Below, piece by piece: positions 1-8,700 of a DNA stretch of 64,000 nt (the first letter of the stretch is position 1; the number at the start of each line of letters is the position of its first letter). The notes beneath the pieces are model-generated. The model was given only the letters and a program-made list of their open reading frames with translations. It had not been told where the DNA came from and did no database searches. Origin of the DNA: Quisquiliibacterium transsilvanicum (GTDB taxonomy: Bacteria > Pseudomonadota > Gammaproteobacteria > Burkholderiales > Burkholderiaceae_E); assembly GCF_014202215.1 (NCBI RefSeq), contig NZ_JACHGB010000008.1, forward strand, positions 1 through 64,000, in the 5' to 3' direction. The position numbers and the translations under genes were made by a program.

Positions 1-21
1 TCAGTCCAAGGTCAGCTTGCT

Positions 22-438
22 TCATGGCTCACATCGTCGCTCGCAACACGGGTCCCGGACAAGCTGATCGCGGGTCGATTTTGCAGACCTTCCCTCGGTG
101 TCCTTGAACCAGGCCGCCTTCTCGGAGCCAAGCACGCACACGTGGCCTTGCGTCCTGAGCCCTGGAAGATCGTAGTCTTCGAAGACGACGCCCCTGGACT
201 CCAGGTCCGAGATTTCCGCTTCGATGTCCGCCACCCGGAAGCTCACCGCGGTGTGCTCCGCCCGGGTGCCTTCGGGCTTCGGAAACAGCGCCAGGGTCGC
301 ACCGCCGCAGGAATACAGGAACTTGCCGTCGGGGGAACTGCCCAGCGGGTGCAGGCCCAGCCGGCCTTCATAGAACAGGCGAGCCCGGTCCAGGTCGATG
401 ACCGGAAGCATTGTGGTGATGCTCGAGTCGGAGAGCAT
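22..438 (-). CDS. VOC family (glyoxalase/bleomycin-resistance fold) protein
   Basis: A 138-residue protein with a single vicinal-oxygen-chelate domain. The beta-alpha-beta-beta-beta pattern is visible in MLPVIDLDRARLFYEGRLGL near the start and in the HTAVSFRVADIEAEISDLE segment. Family members are dioxygenases, isomerases or drug-binding proteins, and nothing here identifies the substrate. The ATG at 438 is preferred over an upstream in-frame start at 519 because GGGAGG lies about 7 nt before it. The C-terminus is unusual. After the conserved AAWFKDTEG the family normally ends in a short hydrophobic strand, but here a polar, Cys-rich tail follows (RSAKSTRDQLV...). A late frameshift is possible but unproven. 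The gene stands alone upstream of nothing visible. Confidence 0.75.
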   Translation of the reverse strand: MLSDSSITTMLPVIDLDRARLFYEGRLGLHPLGSSPDGKFLYSCGGATLALFPKPEGTRAEHTAVSFRVADIEAEISDLESRGVVFEDYDLPGLRTQGHVCVLGSEKAAWFKDTEGRSAKSTRDQLVRDPCCERRCEP

Positions 439-565
439 GATGGGCCTCCCAGGTCTTGAGGGCGCGGCGCGGCCGGTCCACGATCGGCACCGCCGCGCTG
501 CCGCGCCCGATGCGGGCAATCATTATTCTCCCTCCCCGTGCCGAAGGAAAGCGCGCCGCCGGAGT

Positions 566-1858
566 TCAGCCGCGGTCACGGGCAAGGCGCACGCCGGAGA
601 ACTGCCAGCGCTGGTGCGGGTGGAAGAAGTTGCGGTACGTGGGCCGCATGTGCCCCTCGGGCGTGGCGCAGGAGCCGCCACGCAGAACGTACTGGCCGCT
701 CATGAACTTGCCGTTGTATTCGCCGATCGCGCCGGCGCCGGTGCGAAAGCCCGGATAGGGGGCATAAGCGCTCGCGGTCCATTCCCAGACATCGCCGTAG
801 ACCTGGCTCAGCGGAGACTGGGCAACCCGCACCGCCGGCACCGGCCGCAGCCGATCCGAAGACGCGAAGTTGCCCTGCACCGGCTGGCCGCGGGCAGCCA
901 CCTCCCATTCGAACTCGGTTGGCAGGCGCGCGCCGGCCCAGCGCGCATAGGCGTCGGCCTCGAAGCGGCAGATGTGCGATACCGGCGCCTCGAGCTCCAG
1001 AGGTGCCATCCCGCCCAGCGTCATCTGCCACCACGCGCCATCCCGCTGCTCCCAGTAGAGCGGCGCGCGCCAGGCCTCCTGCTGGACCCGAGCCCAGCCG
1101 TCCGCCAGCCAGTGCATGGGATCGAGGTAGCCGCCGTCTTCGACGAAGCCGATCCACTCGCGGTTGGTGACCGGTCGCGAGGCCAGCGCGTAGGGCACCA
1201 GCACCACCCGGTGACAAGGCGCCTCGCAGTCGAACGCGAAATCCTGGCCGCGGTGCCCCACCTCGAAGCAGCCGCCGTCGAAGTCGATCCACTGCATCGG
1301 CGGGGCGCCCCCGGCGGGGCTCTCCCCGTGCAGGTCCCGGAGCGCGGGCCGGAGTGCGGGCCGCAGGGGGTTGCGCGAGAACAGGTGCAGCAGGTCGGTC
1401 AGCAGCAGTTCCTGGTGCTGCTGCTCATGATGTATTCCCAGCTCGACCAGGGCCAGCACCGAGGCCGGCACAGCGGCAGCGAGCAGGCGTTCGAGCGCAG
1501 CGTCCACGCGCTGCCGGTAGTCGAGCACCTCGCCGATGGCCGGGCGGGTGAGCATGCCGCGCTCGGGCCGCGGCTGGCGCGCACCGACGGTCTCGTAGTA
1601 CGAATTGAAGAGGTAGCGATAGCGCGGCTCGGCGGGGACGTAGCCCGGCAGATGAGCGCCAAGGAGGAATTCCTCGAAGAACCAGGTGGTGTGCGCGAGG
1701 TGCCACTTGGCCGGGCTCGCGTCGTCCATCGACTGCACTGTCATGTCGGCGTCGGTCAGACCGGCGACCAGGCCGAGAGTCTGCTGGCGGCAGTCCAGAA
1801 ATCGATTCCTCAGGGCTGCGAGCCAATCCTCTTCCACGGGCGTGCCTGAGTGAGCCAT
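566..1858 (-). CDS. EgtB-like non-haem iron sulfoxide synthase (DinB_2 + FGE-sulfatase domains)
   Basis: 430 residues. The N-terminal DinB-like four-helix domain carries candidate iron ligands: His53/His56 in KWHLAHTTWFF and the HX3HXE motif at His144-His148-Glu150. The C-terminal formylglycine-generating-enzyme-like domain (about 190-430) ends in the typical LRGGSCATPEGHMRPTYRNF and SGVRLARD segments. EgtB-family enzymes join a histidine betaine to a thiol donor in ergothioneine synthesis, and relatives make ovothiol or selenoneine. No EgtD methyltransferase, SenB or SenC is adjacent, so the substrate is uncertain. The ATG at 1858 has GGGAGG 8 nt upstream, whereas the longer GTG start at 1882 has no clear site. 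It lies last in the 5835-566 minus-strand run and may be separately transcribed. Confidence 0.85.
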   Translation of the reverse strand: MAHSGTPVEEDWLAALRNRFLDCRQQTLGLVAGLTDADMTVQSMDDASPAKWHLAHTTWFFEEFLLGAHLPGYVPAEPRYRYLFNSYYETVGARQPRPERGMLTRPAIGEVLDYRQRVDAALERLLAAAVPASVLALVELGIHHEQQHQELLLTDLLHLFSRNPLRPALRPALRDLHGESPAGGAPPMQWIDFDGGCFEVGHRGQDFAFDCEAPCHRVVLVPYALASRPVTNREWIGFVEDGGYLDPMHWLADGWARVQQEAWRAPLYWEQRDGAWWQMTLGGMAPLELEAPVSHICRFEADAYARWAGARLPTEFEWEVAARGQPVQGNFASSDRLRPVPAVRVAQSPLSQVYGDVWEWTASAYAPYPGFRTGAGAIGEYNGKFMSGQYVLRGGSCATPEGHMRPTYRNFFHPHQRWQFSGVRLARDRG

Positions 1859-1985
1859 CGCGTTCGCCTCCCGGTGATCCACCTGACCGAGCGGCAGGTC
1901 GCCGTGTCCGGCGCCTCGGTCAGCAGGACCGATGCTACGCCGAACGGCGCCCGTGCTGGCAGCGGGGTTGGGTCCTGCGCCGCCC

Positions 1986-2801
1986 TCACTCCAGCCGCTC
2001 GAACGACTTGTCGATGCGCTCCCAGCGGCGCTTCACGAACTGGCGCGCCTCGTGGTGCGTGTGCAGGTACAGCTCGTTGTCGCGGATGCCCGCGAGCACC
2101 AGCCCGGCCACCTCATCGGCGCCGATCTCGCGCCCGGACAGGGTTGCGAGCTCCTCCTCGCTGTAGACGCCTTCGTCCGACGGTCCGCCGTACTCCCCGG
2201 GACGGTTGCGCTTGCTGAAGTCGATGCGGGTGCCGACGCGCATCGGCGCCAGCACCGACACGCCGATGCCGTGCTCGCGCAGGTCCTTGTGCAGGCACTC
2301 CGCCAGCGCGACCACGCCGAACTTGGTCACGCAGTAGGGACCGAGGTTGCGGTTGGGCACCAGCCCGGCGAAGCTCGCAGTGAACAGCACGTGACCGCCC
2401 TGTTTCTGCTCGACCATCCGCGGCACGAATGCCTCGACGCCGTGGATCGGGCCCCAGAGATTGACCCGCACCGACCACTCCCAGTCGGCATGCGACGCGT
2501 CCTGGGTGGGGCCGCCGACCGCGACGCCCGCGTTGTTGAACACGACGTGGACCGCGCCAAACTCCTCGAAGGCCTCGTCGGCAAGTGAGAACACCGCGGC
2601 GCGATCGCCGACGTCGGTGCGCACGCCGATCGCCTTTGCGCCCTGCGCGCGCAGCCCGTCGACTGCCGCCTTCAGCGCGGACTCCTCCACGTCGGCGAGC
2701 ACCAGCTTCGCGCCTTCGCGCGCCAGCGCGGTTGCGGTGGCCAGGCCGATGCCGCTGGCCCCGCCGGTGATGACCGCGACCTTGTCCCTGAACTCCTTCA
2801 T
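1986..2801 (-). CDS. SDR family oxidoreductase
   Basis: 271-residue classical short-chain dehydrogenase/reductase. The Rossmann glycine motif TGGASGIG is at residues 12-19, Asp37 at the end of the second strand suggests NAD preference, NNAG is at 89-92 and the catalytic YxxxK is in YCVTKFG. The C-terminus is longer than the usual 250 residues and ends with basic and aromatic residues (RQFVKRRWERIDKSFERLE), as in SDRs annotated as acting on bulky hydrophobic alcohols or ketones. It follows the CoA ligase (2929-4473) by 127 bp on the same strand, so it probably oxidises an alcohol intermediate in the same acyl-CoA route. The substrate is unknown. Confidence 0.85.
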   Translation of the reverse strand: MKEFRDKVAVITGGASGIGLATATALAREGAKLVLADVEESALKAAVDGLRAQGAKAIGVRTDVGDRAAVFSLADEAFEEFGAVHVVFNNAGVAVGGPTQDASHADWEWSVRVNLWGPIHGVEAFVPRMVEQKQGGHVLFTASFAGLVPNRNLGPYCVTKFGVVALAECLHKDLREHGIGVSVLAPMRVGTRIDFSKRNRPGEYGGPSDEGVYSEEELATLSGREIGADEVAGLVLAGIRDNELYLHTHHEARQFVKRRWERIDKSFERLE

Positions 2802-2928
2802 CGCCCTGGCTCCCGGATCGATGCGGCCGGTGGCCGCGGTGATGGGCCGCGCCGCCGCACGGCGGACCCGGCATGTACCCGCAAGGCTGGAGCGGAGCGC
2901 ACGAGCCGCACGAACCGCTCCAGGATCC

Positions 2929-4473
2929 TCAGATGGAACGCCCTGCGTTCTCCCAGTACGGCTGGCGCAGCTTGCGCTTGAAGATCTTGCCCGAGTCCTC
3001 GCGCGGCAGTTCGGGCAGGAACTCCACCCGGCGCGGCACCATGTAGCCGGCCACGTGCTTGCGCAGGAAGGCGCGCACCCCGGCCTCGGTCGGCTCGGTG
3101 CCGGGCTGCGGCTGGATCACCGCGCAGACCGCCTCGCCGTACTCGTCGTCCGGAATGCCGAACACCGCGCAGTCGGCCACTTCGGGCATGCGCTGGAGTT
3201 CAGCCTCGATCTGCGCCGGGTAGATGTTCACGCCGCCCGAAATGATCATGTCGTTGGAGCGGTCGCAGAGATACAGGAAGCCGTCCTCGTCGAAGTAGCC
3301 GACGTCGCCGGGCGAGACCAGATCTCCCTTCTGCGCGCGTCGGGTCTTGTCCGGATCGCCGTGGTACTCGAAGCTGCCCACCCCGAGCACCCGGCCGATC
3401 ACCTCGCCGATCGCCCGCGGCGGCAATTCCTTGCCCTCGGCATCGACGATGCGCACTTCGGCCCCCTGCACCACGCGCCCTACCGTACCGGGATGCTCAA
3501 GCCACTCCTGAGCAGTGCAGAAGGTGACGTTGGACATCTCAGTGGAGCCGTAGTACTCGTTGATGATCGGCCCCCACCAGTCGATCATCGCGCGCTTGAC
3601 CGGCGGCGACACCGGCGCCGCGGCATGCGCCACGAAACGCAGCGACGACAGGTCGTAGCGGCGCCTGACCTCCTCGGGCAGCTTGAGCAGCCGATTGAAC
3701 ATGATTGGCACCATGTTCAGGTGCGTGATCCGGTGCTTCTCGATCGCCCGCAGCAGTTCCTCCGGGTCGAAGCGCGGCAGGATCACCAGCTCGGCCCCCA
3801 TCCGGTACGAGTAGCTCGCGTGCGCGTACGGGGCCGAGTGGTAGATGGGCCCGACGACCGCGGTGACCACCGTCGACGGGTCGTCGAAGTCGCCGCCGAA
3901 TCCGTAGGAGCGTGCGAACACACGGTCCGACGCCTCGCGTCGCTCGGGCGTGGGCGTGGGACGGCGCACGCCCTTGGGCCTGCCGGTGGTTCCGGAGGTG
4001 TAGATGATCGCCGAGGGCATCGGCTGCGGGGGCGCGGTGCGCGGCGCGAAGCCGTCGCACCAGGCGTCCCAGTCGGTCATCCCCGCCGGGACCTCGCCGG
4101 CCTCGGGCGCCAGGCCGTAGGCCGCGCGGATCTCGGGCGGAACACGCACCACGAGCACCTTGACGCCCTCCGGGATCGCATCGCGGATCGGCGCCAGCAG
4201 GTCTGCATGGATCACCAGGGCCTTGGCCCCGGAATCCTTCAGCAGGTAGTTGGCCTCGTCGACCGTGTAGTGCCAGTTCATCGCGACCGGATAGACGCCG
4301 AGCTGGCCTGCCCCATTTCCCGCCTCGAAAAAGGCGTAGTCGTTGCGCAGGCACAGCGCCACGCCGTCGCCCGCCGCCAGCCCCAGCGACTCGAACCCTG
4401 AAGCCGCCTGCGCGATCCTGCGGTCGATCTCCGCGGACGAACGCACGCGCTCGCCCAGCCACACCTTGCCCAT
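2929..4473 (-). CDS. acyl-CoA synthetase (AMP-dependent fatty-acid/aromatic-acid CoA ligase)
   Basis: 514 residues of the ANL adenylating superfamily. The P-loop-like IIYTSGTTGRPKG motif is at about 156-168, an EYYGSTE motif follows in the middle of the protein, and the C-terminal subdomain has the hinge and the catalytic lysine in PREDSGKIFKRKLR. It activates a carboxylic acid through an acyl-adenylate to a CoA thioester. The start at 4473 (MGKVWLG) is preferred over 4488 because GGAGGAG lies 6-7 nt upstream. The gene follows the acyl-CoA dehydrogenase by 69 bp on the same strand, giving a ligase/dehydrogenase/SDR catabolic unit. Substrate chain length cannot be read from the sequence. Confidence 0.9.
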   Translation of the reverse strand: MGKVWLGERVRSSAEIDRRIAQAASGFESLGLAAGDGVALCLRNDYAFFEAGNGAGQLGVYPVAMNWHYTVDEANYLLKDSGAKALVIHADLLAPIRDAIPEGVKVLVVRVPPEIRAAYGLAPEAGEVPAGMTDWDAWCDGFAPRTAPPQPMPSAIIYTSGTTGRPKGVRRPTPTPERREASDRVFARSYGFGGDFDDPSTVVTAVVGPIYHSAPYAHASYSYRMGAELVILPRFDPEELLRAIEKHRITHLNMVPIMFNRLLKLPEEVRRRYDLSSLRFVAHAAAPVSPPVKRAMIDWWGPIINEYYGSTEMSNVTFCTAQEWLEHPGTVGRVVQGAEVRIVDAEGKELPPRAIGEVIGRVLGVGSFEYHGDPDKTRRAQKGDLVSPGDVGYFDEDGFLYLCDRSNDMIISGGVNIYPAQIEAELQRMPEVADCAVFGIPDDEYGEAVCAVIQPQPGTEPTEAGVRAFLRKHVAGYMVPRRVEFLPELPREDSGKIFKRKLRQPYWENAGRSI

Positions 4474-4542
4474 GCCGAACTCCTCCATGGAAAGAATCTG
4501 CGCGCCTTCCCACCGGGCAAGGCGCGCCGCACACCCCGCGGC

Positions 4543-5835
4543 TCAGGCCACGTTGTCGATGTGTTCCAGCGCCTTGCGATACTTCTCGATCGCCCGCTCG
4601 CGCACCAGCGGCAGGTGGTAATCGGGAAACAGCTCGGCGGTGGCCTTGAACTGCGACAGCACCTCGCGGGCGAGGGTCACCTTGTGCACCTCGGCCGGAC
4701 CGTCGGCCAGGCCCATGTGATAGGACTGCATCACCATCTCGGTGAAGGGCATCTCGTTGGAGATGCCCAGCGAGCCGTGCAGGTGCAGCGCGCGCGAGGC
4801 GATGTCGTGCAGCACCTTGGGCATGATCGCCTTGATCGCCGCGATGTCGCCGCGCACCCGCTTGTAGTCCTTGTGCCGGTCGATCAGCCAGGCGGTGCGC
4901 AGCACCAGCAGCCGGAACTGCTCGAGCTCGATCCACGAGTCGGCGATCTTCTCCTGCACCATCTGCTTGCGCGCGAGCAGCTCGCCCTGCGTGGTGCGCG
5001 ACAGCACGCGCTCGCACATCATCTCCAGCGCGCGGCGGGCGTCGCCGATGGTGCGCATGGCGTGGTGGATCCGCCCGCCGCCCAGGCGCACCTGCGCCAC
5101 CACGAAGGCAGCACCGCGCGGGCCCAGCATGTGGTCGGCGGGCACGCGCAGGTTGTCGTACTGCAGGTAGCCGTGGGTGGGCGCCTTCTCGGTGTCGTAA
5201 CCCACGTTGCGGATGATCTTCCAGCCCGGCGTGTCCCGGGGCACGATGAACATCGACATCCGCTGGTAGGGCGGCGCGTCGGGATCGGTGATCGCCATCG
5301 TGATCAGGAACTCGGCGTAGCGCGCGTGCGAGGCGAACCACTTCTGGCCGTTGAGCACCCAGTGGTCGCCATCGCGCACCGCGGTGGTGGTGAAGATCTT
5401 CGGGTCCGCGCCGCCCTGCGGCTCGGTCATCGCGAAGCAGGAGACGATTTCGTTGGCGAGCAGCGGCTCGAGGTACTTCTTCTTCTGCTCGGGCGTGCCG
5501 TAATGCGCGAGGATCTCCGCGTTGCCGGAGTCGGGCGCCTGGCAGCCGAACACCGTCGGCCCGTAGAGCGAGCGGCCGAGGATCTCGTTGAGCAGCGCGA
5601 GCTTGACCTGGCCGTAGCCCTGGCCGCCGAGCTCGGGACCGAGATGGCAGGCCCAGAGCTTGCGCTTGCGGACCTCGGCCTGCAGCGGGCGCACCAGCGC
5701 ATTGCGGCGCGCATCGTGCACGTCGGCCGGATGGCCAAGCACCTGATCGAGCGGTTCGACCTCGGTGCGGACGAAGTCTCTCACCCAGTCGAGTTGCCGC
5801 TGGTACTCCGCATCGGTCTCGAAATCCCACCCCAT
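4543..5835 (-). CDS. acyl-CoA dehydrogenase (ACAD10/11-like)
   Basis: 430 residues with the three-part acyl-CoA dehydrogenase fold. The FAD/substrate-binding strand CFAMTEPQGGADPK is in the N-terminal half. The C-terminal half has RALHLHGSLGISNEMPF and LADGPAEVHK, the pattern of the ACAD10/11-like clade. It introduces an alpha,beta double bond in an acyl-CoA and passes electrons to ETF. The ATG at 5835 has GAGGAGG at the right distance. It leads the unit 5835-1986. A close paralogue is encoded at 10034-11332. Confidence 0.92.
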   Translation of the reverse strand: MGWDFETDAEYQRQLDWVRDFVRTEVEPLDQVLGHPADVHDARRNALVRPLQAEVRKRKLWACHLGPELGGQGYGQVKLALLNEILGRSLYGPTVFGCQAPDSGNAEILAHYGTPEQKKKYLEPLLANEIVSCFAMTEPQGGADPKIFTTTAVRDGDHWVLNGQKWFASHARYAEFLITMAITDPDAPPYQRMSMFIVPRDTPGWKIIRNVGYDTEKAPTHGYLQYDNLRVPADHMLGPRGAAFVVAQVRLGGGRIHHAMRTIGDARRALEMMCERVLSRTTQGELLARKQMVQEKIADSWIELEQFRLLVLRTAWLIDRHKDYKRVRGDIAAIKAIMPKVLHDIASRALHLHGSLGISNEMPFTEMVMQSYHMGLADGPAEVHKVTLAREVLSQFKATAELFPDYHLPLVRERAIEKYRKALEHIDNVA

Positions 5836-5967
5836 CTGACGCCTCCTCGATCGCTTGGTTCTGGTCGATCCGAGGCTAGCAGAGGGGGCCGGACGGCCAG
5901 CGGCGCGGGAATGGCGGGACGGTTCCGGAAAGCGGATACTGGCAGCGCACAGTTCCGGGAACCACCC

Positions 5968-6393
5968 ATGCCCGCACCTTCGATCGCGCGCAGCAGGCTG
6001 AGCCTCGCCGCCGCGGCCGCCCTGGTCACGCTGGCCGCCTGCGGCGACGGCGAGGTCAGGCTCGCGGTCAGCATCAACTTCCCCGCCACGCCACCGACGG
6101 GCCAGCCGTTGATCGTGCTCAGCGGCACCGCCAGCCTGCCGGACGGCTCGGTGCGCCTGGGCGGCACGCCCACGGTGCCCTGGGTGAGCTGCCAGCCGGG
6201 TCCTTACACGATGGGCTGGCGCAACGAAACCACCGGCAGCACGGGCACGCCCATCGCCCTGTGGAACTGCAACCAGGCGTTCCTCTCCTGGAGCACCGGC
6301 AGCATTGCGCTGGCGCCGGGCGTCAACCGCATCACCGTCACGATCGCCGACGCCACCGGCAGCAGTGCCGACAGCGTCAGCGTGACGCGTTGA
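5968..6393 (+). CDS. small exported lipoprotein, unknown function
   Basis: 141 residues. A typical lipoprotein signal ends in LVTLAAC, making Cys25 the lipidated residue. The mature part is glycine-, threonine- and proline-rich with a beta-sandwich-like rhythm (LSGTASLPDGS, then GVNRITVTIADATGSSADSVSVT), as in bacterial Ig-like domains. Two further cysteines (in VSCQPG and LWNCNQ) could form a disulfide. No enzyme motif is seen. The ATG at 5968 is the only start that gives a complete signal peptide; the open frame extends further upstream only as a shadow of the dehydrogenase. It converges on minE with 12 bp between stops. Confidence 0.7.
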   Translation: MPAPSIARSRLSLAAAAALVTLAACGDGEVRLAVSINFPATPPTGQPLIVLSGTASLPDGSVRLGGTPTVPWVSCQPGPYTMGWRNETTGSTGTPIALWNCNQAFLSWSTGSIALAPGVNRITVTIADATGSSADSVSVTR

Positions 6394-6405
6394 GCGGCAG
6401 CCTGC

Positions 6406-6690
6406 TCAGCCCGCCTTGCGCGGCTTGGCGGAGGCGGTGACGGTGTCGGCCAGCGTGACGCTCACCGACAGCACCTCCATGTCGCGGTCGCTGTCGAGGT
6501 CGATCGCGATGTCCTCGGGCGCCACTTTCACGTAGCGCGACACCGCCTCGATCACTGCCTGCTTGATCTGCTGGATGAGCTCGGGATTGGCCGAGCGGCT
6601 TCCCTCGCGGGCGATGATGACCTGGAGGCGCTCCTTGGCCAGCGAGGCGGTCTTGGGCTGGCGGCGCAGGATGAGATCTAGGATGGACAT
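6406..6690 (-). CDS. minE: cell division topological specificity factor MinE
   Basis: 94 residues, normal for MinE. The N-terminal membrane/MinD-binding segment (MSILDLILRRQPKTASLAKERLQ) is followed by the IIAREG and beta-strand topology domain ending in MEVLSVSVTL. MinE stimulates the ATPase of membrane-bound MinD, driving pole-to-pole oscillation that confines the division inhibitor MinC to the poles. It starts 10 bp after the minD stop and is the last gene of minCDE. Confidence 0.96.
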   Translation of the reverse strand: MSILDLILRRQPKTASLAKERLQVIIAREGSRSANPELIQQIKQAVIEAVSRYVKVAPEDIAIDLDSDRDMEVLSVSVTLADTVTASAKPRKAG

Positions 6691-6700
6691 GGCGCGCCCC

Positions 6701-7534
6701 TCAGGCCGTGGCCTTGCGGCCCACCGACGCCAGGATCCGGCGCAGCAGGCTCGGCTGCTCTTCGGTCACGTAGCGCATCGGCACGTCCTTGCCGAGGAAG
6801 CGGTCGATCGCGTCGACGTAGGCCTGTGCCACCTCGCTCTGCGCATCGTGCACCGCCGGCACCCCGGCGTTGGAGGATTCGAGCACCTTCTGCGACTCCG
6901 GGATCACGCCGAGCAGCGGGATCTTGAGAATGTCGAGGATGTCGCCGTAGGAGAGCATCTCGCCGTCGCGCACCCGCCGCGGCGAGTAGCGCGTGATCAG
7001 CAGGTGCTCGCGCACCGGCTCGCCGCCCGCCTGGGCGCGCCGCGAACGCGACTGGATGATGCCGATGATGCGGTCGGAATCGCGCACCGAGGAGACCTCG
7101 GGATTGACGACGACCAGCGCGTGGTCGGCGAAGGTCAGCGCCATGATCGCGCCCTTCTCGATGCCCGCCGGCGAGTCGCAGATGATGAAGTCGAAGCCCA
7201 TCGCCTTCAGGTCCTCGATCACCTTGCCCACGCCCTCCTCGGTCAGGGCCTCCTTGTCGCGGGTCTGCGAGGCCGCGAGGATGGACAGGTTGGGCGCCTG
7301 CTTGTCGCGGATCAGCGCCTGGTTGAGCGTGGCCTCGCCGTGGATCACGTTGACGAAGTCGTACACGACGCGGCGCTCGCAGCCCATGACCAGGTCGAGG
7401 TTGCGCAGGCCCACGTCGAAATCGATCACGACCACCTTCTTGCCGCGCAGGGCCAGGCCCGCCGCGAGATTGGCCGAGGTGGTCGTCTTGCCGACGCCGC
7501 CCTTGCCCGAGGTCACAACGATCACTTCACTCAT
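6701..7534 (-). CDS. minD: septum site-determining protein MinD (ATPase)
   Basis: 277 residues. It has the deviant Walker A of the MinD/ParA family (KGGVGKT, residues 11-17), the DFDVGLRNLDLVMG switch region and a C-terminal amphipathic membrane-targeting helix with LLRRILASVG. MinD-ATP dimerises on the inner membrane and recruits MinC. The open frame extends 99 codons upstream, but that part is a shadow of minC. The ATG at 7534 has AAGGA about 6 nt upstream and gives the canonical N-terminus. It is in an operon with minC and minE. Confidence 0.97.
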   Translation of the reverse strand: MSEVIVVTSGKGGVGKTTTSANLAAGLALRGKKVVVIDFDVGLRNLDLVMGCERRVVYDFVNVIHGEATLNQALIRDKQAPNLSILAASQTRDKEALTEEGVGKVIEDLKAMGFDFIICDSPAGIEKGAIMALTFADHALVVVNPEVSSVRDSDRIIGIIQSRSRRAQAGGEPVREHLLITRYSPRRVRDGEMLSYGDILDILKIPLLGVIPESQKVLESSNAGVPAVHDAQSEVAQAYVDAIDRFLGKDVPMRYVTEEQPSLLRRILASVGRKATA

Positions 7535-7601
7535 CAGAGTCCTTCCATGCTGGTGTGTTCCGGCCTCGCCACGGGTCGAGCAGGCCGTATTGCGTACCTT
7601 G

Positions 7602-8522
7602 CTACAGCGGCCGGACCGACAACCTGTCGGCCACCGGGTCGAGTTCGATGCGCACCGGGCGGCCGCGGTGCTCCTCGGGCGGCCCTTCCTCGAAGGTGCG
7701 ATAGACGCCGCACACCGCGACCAGTTCGGCGCGAAGGTCGAGGGTGAAGATGGCCGCGCCGCGCCGGCCGCGCGCGCCGGCGATGGCACGGCCCTGGAGC
7801 GGGCCGTAGATGTGGACGTTTCCGTCGGCAATCACTTCCGCGCCGGGCGACACCGGGCCGATGACGACGAGATCCGCGTCCCGCGCGTAGATGCGCTGGC
7901 CGGAGCGGACCGGACGGTCCACCACCAGCGTGTCCGCCAGGCCTGGCGCGGGTGCCGCGCCTGCCGCGCCTGCTGCGGGTGCCGCGCCTGCTGCGGGTGC
8001 CGCGCCTGCTGCGGGTGCCGCGCCTGCCGCGGGTGCCGGCGGCCGTGCCGATGCGCCGCCTTGCGCCTCCGCCCCAGCCGCATCCGTGCGCCCGGCAGCG
8101 CCCTGCGCCGACGGCACGCCTTCGCGCCGCCTCGGCTCGGGGATCGGCGCCAGCCAGCCGAGCTGCAGGCGGTTCGCATCAACGCGAAACGCCTCGCTTG
8201 CCCCGGCGACCGCAACCGGGTGCAGCCGGACCGCCCGCAACGCCGCCAGCACCTCCGGCCAGTCCACCGAAGCCTCGGAGCCCAGCCTGGACAGGTCGAT
8301 GACCACCGGCTGCCATTCGAAGCGGTCCGGGTCGCCGTCGAGAAGCTCGATCAGCGCATGGCGCAGCGCGTCGGGCGACGCGTCGTTGAGCACGGCGCGC
8401 AGCGCCGGATGGGACAGCCCCTTGAACTCTATCGCCGGTCTTGCGGCGGGCGCGCGTGCGCTTGCAGCGGCCGGCGGCTGGTCGGGATCGATCGTGGAGT
8501 GGACAGCGGATTCGGTGGGCAT
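7602..8522 (-). CDS. minC: septum site-determining protein MinC
   Basis: About 306 residues. The N-terminal FtsZ-inhibitory domain starts at [13 protein letters not shown], and the C-terminal right-handed beta-helix runs from [24 protein letters not shown] through [17 protein letters not shown] to the end. It blocks Z-ring formation away from midcell when carried by MinD. The linker is unusually long, Ala/Pro/Gly-rich and built from a repeated AAGAAP unit. Start choice is uncertain: the ATG at 8522 has a poor ribosome site and an upstream ATG at 8597 has a weak AGGCGG. Its stop is 68 bp upstream of minD. Confidence 0.93.
   Translation of the reverse strand: MPTESAVHSTIDPDQPPAAASARAPAARPAIEFKGLSHPALRAVLNDASPDALRHALIELLDGDPDRFEWQPVVIDLSRLGSEASVDWPEVLAALRAVRLHPVAVAGASEAFRVDANRLQLGWLAPIPEPRRREGVPSAQGAAGRTDAAGAEAQGGASARPPAPAAGAAPAAGAAPAAGAAPAAGAAGAAPAPGLADTLVVDRPVRSGQRIYARDADLVVIGPVSPGAEVIADGNVHIYGPLQGRAIAGARGRRGAAIFTLDLRAELVAVCGVYRTFEEGPPEEHRGRPVRIELDPVADRLSVRPL
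7971..8038 (+). repeat. 18-bp tandem repeat inside minC
   Basis: Three perfect copies of an 18-bp unit (7971-7988, 7989-8006, 8007-8024) and a degenerate fourth copy. On the coding strand they encode AAGAAP repeats in the MinC interdomain linker. The unit length keeps the reading frame, so gain or loss of copies would only change linker length. Confidence 0.9.
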
Positions 8523-8700
8523 CGGCCGGTAGTCGGGTTCGCCAGGGCTTGGGCGGCCAGCGCGCCAGCGCAGCTGTCCGCATCTGCGGTCGGGCATGCA
8601 CGCCGCCTGGCGCGCAGCGGGTTCGCCGGGTGACGAATCGTTGACGATTGTACCCGACGCGCCCGCAGCGACCAGCGCCGCCGGGGCCCGGCCTGGCGGA

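Noticed and set aside
22-110. Late frameshift in the VOC gene
   Set aside because: The tail is unusual, but neither alternative frame gives a clearly better C-terminus, so it is only noted in the gene entry.
3539-5830. 763-codon open frame on the minus strand over the dehydrogenase and ligase genes
   Set aside because: Arg/Ala/Gly-rich shadow frame in high-GC DNA; the other frames encode clear enzymes.
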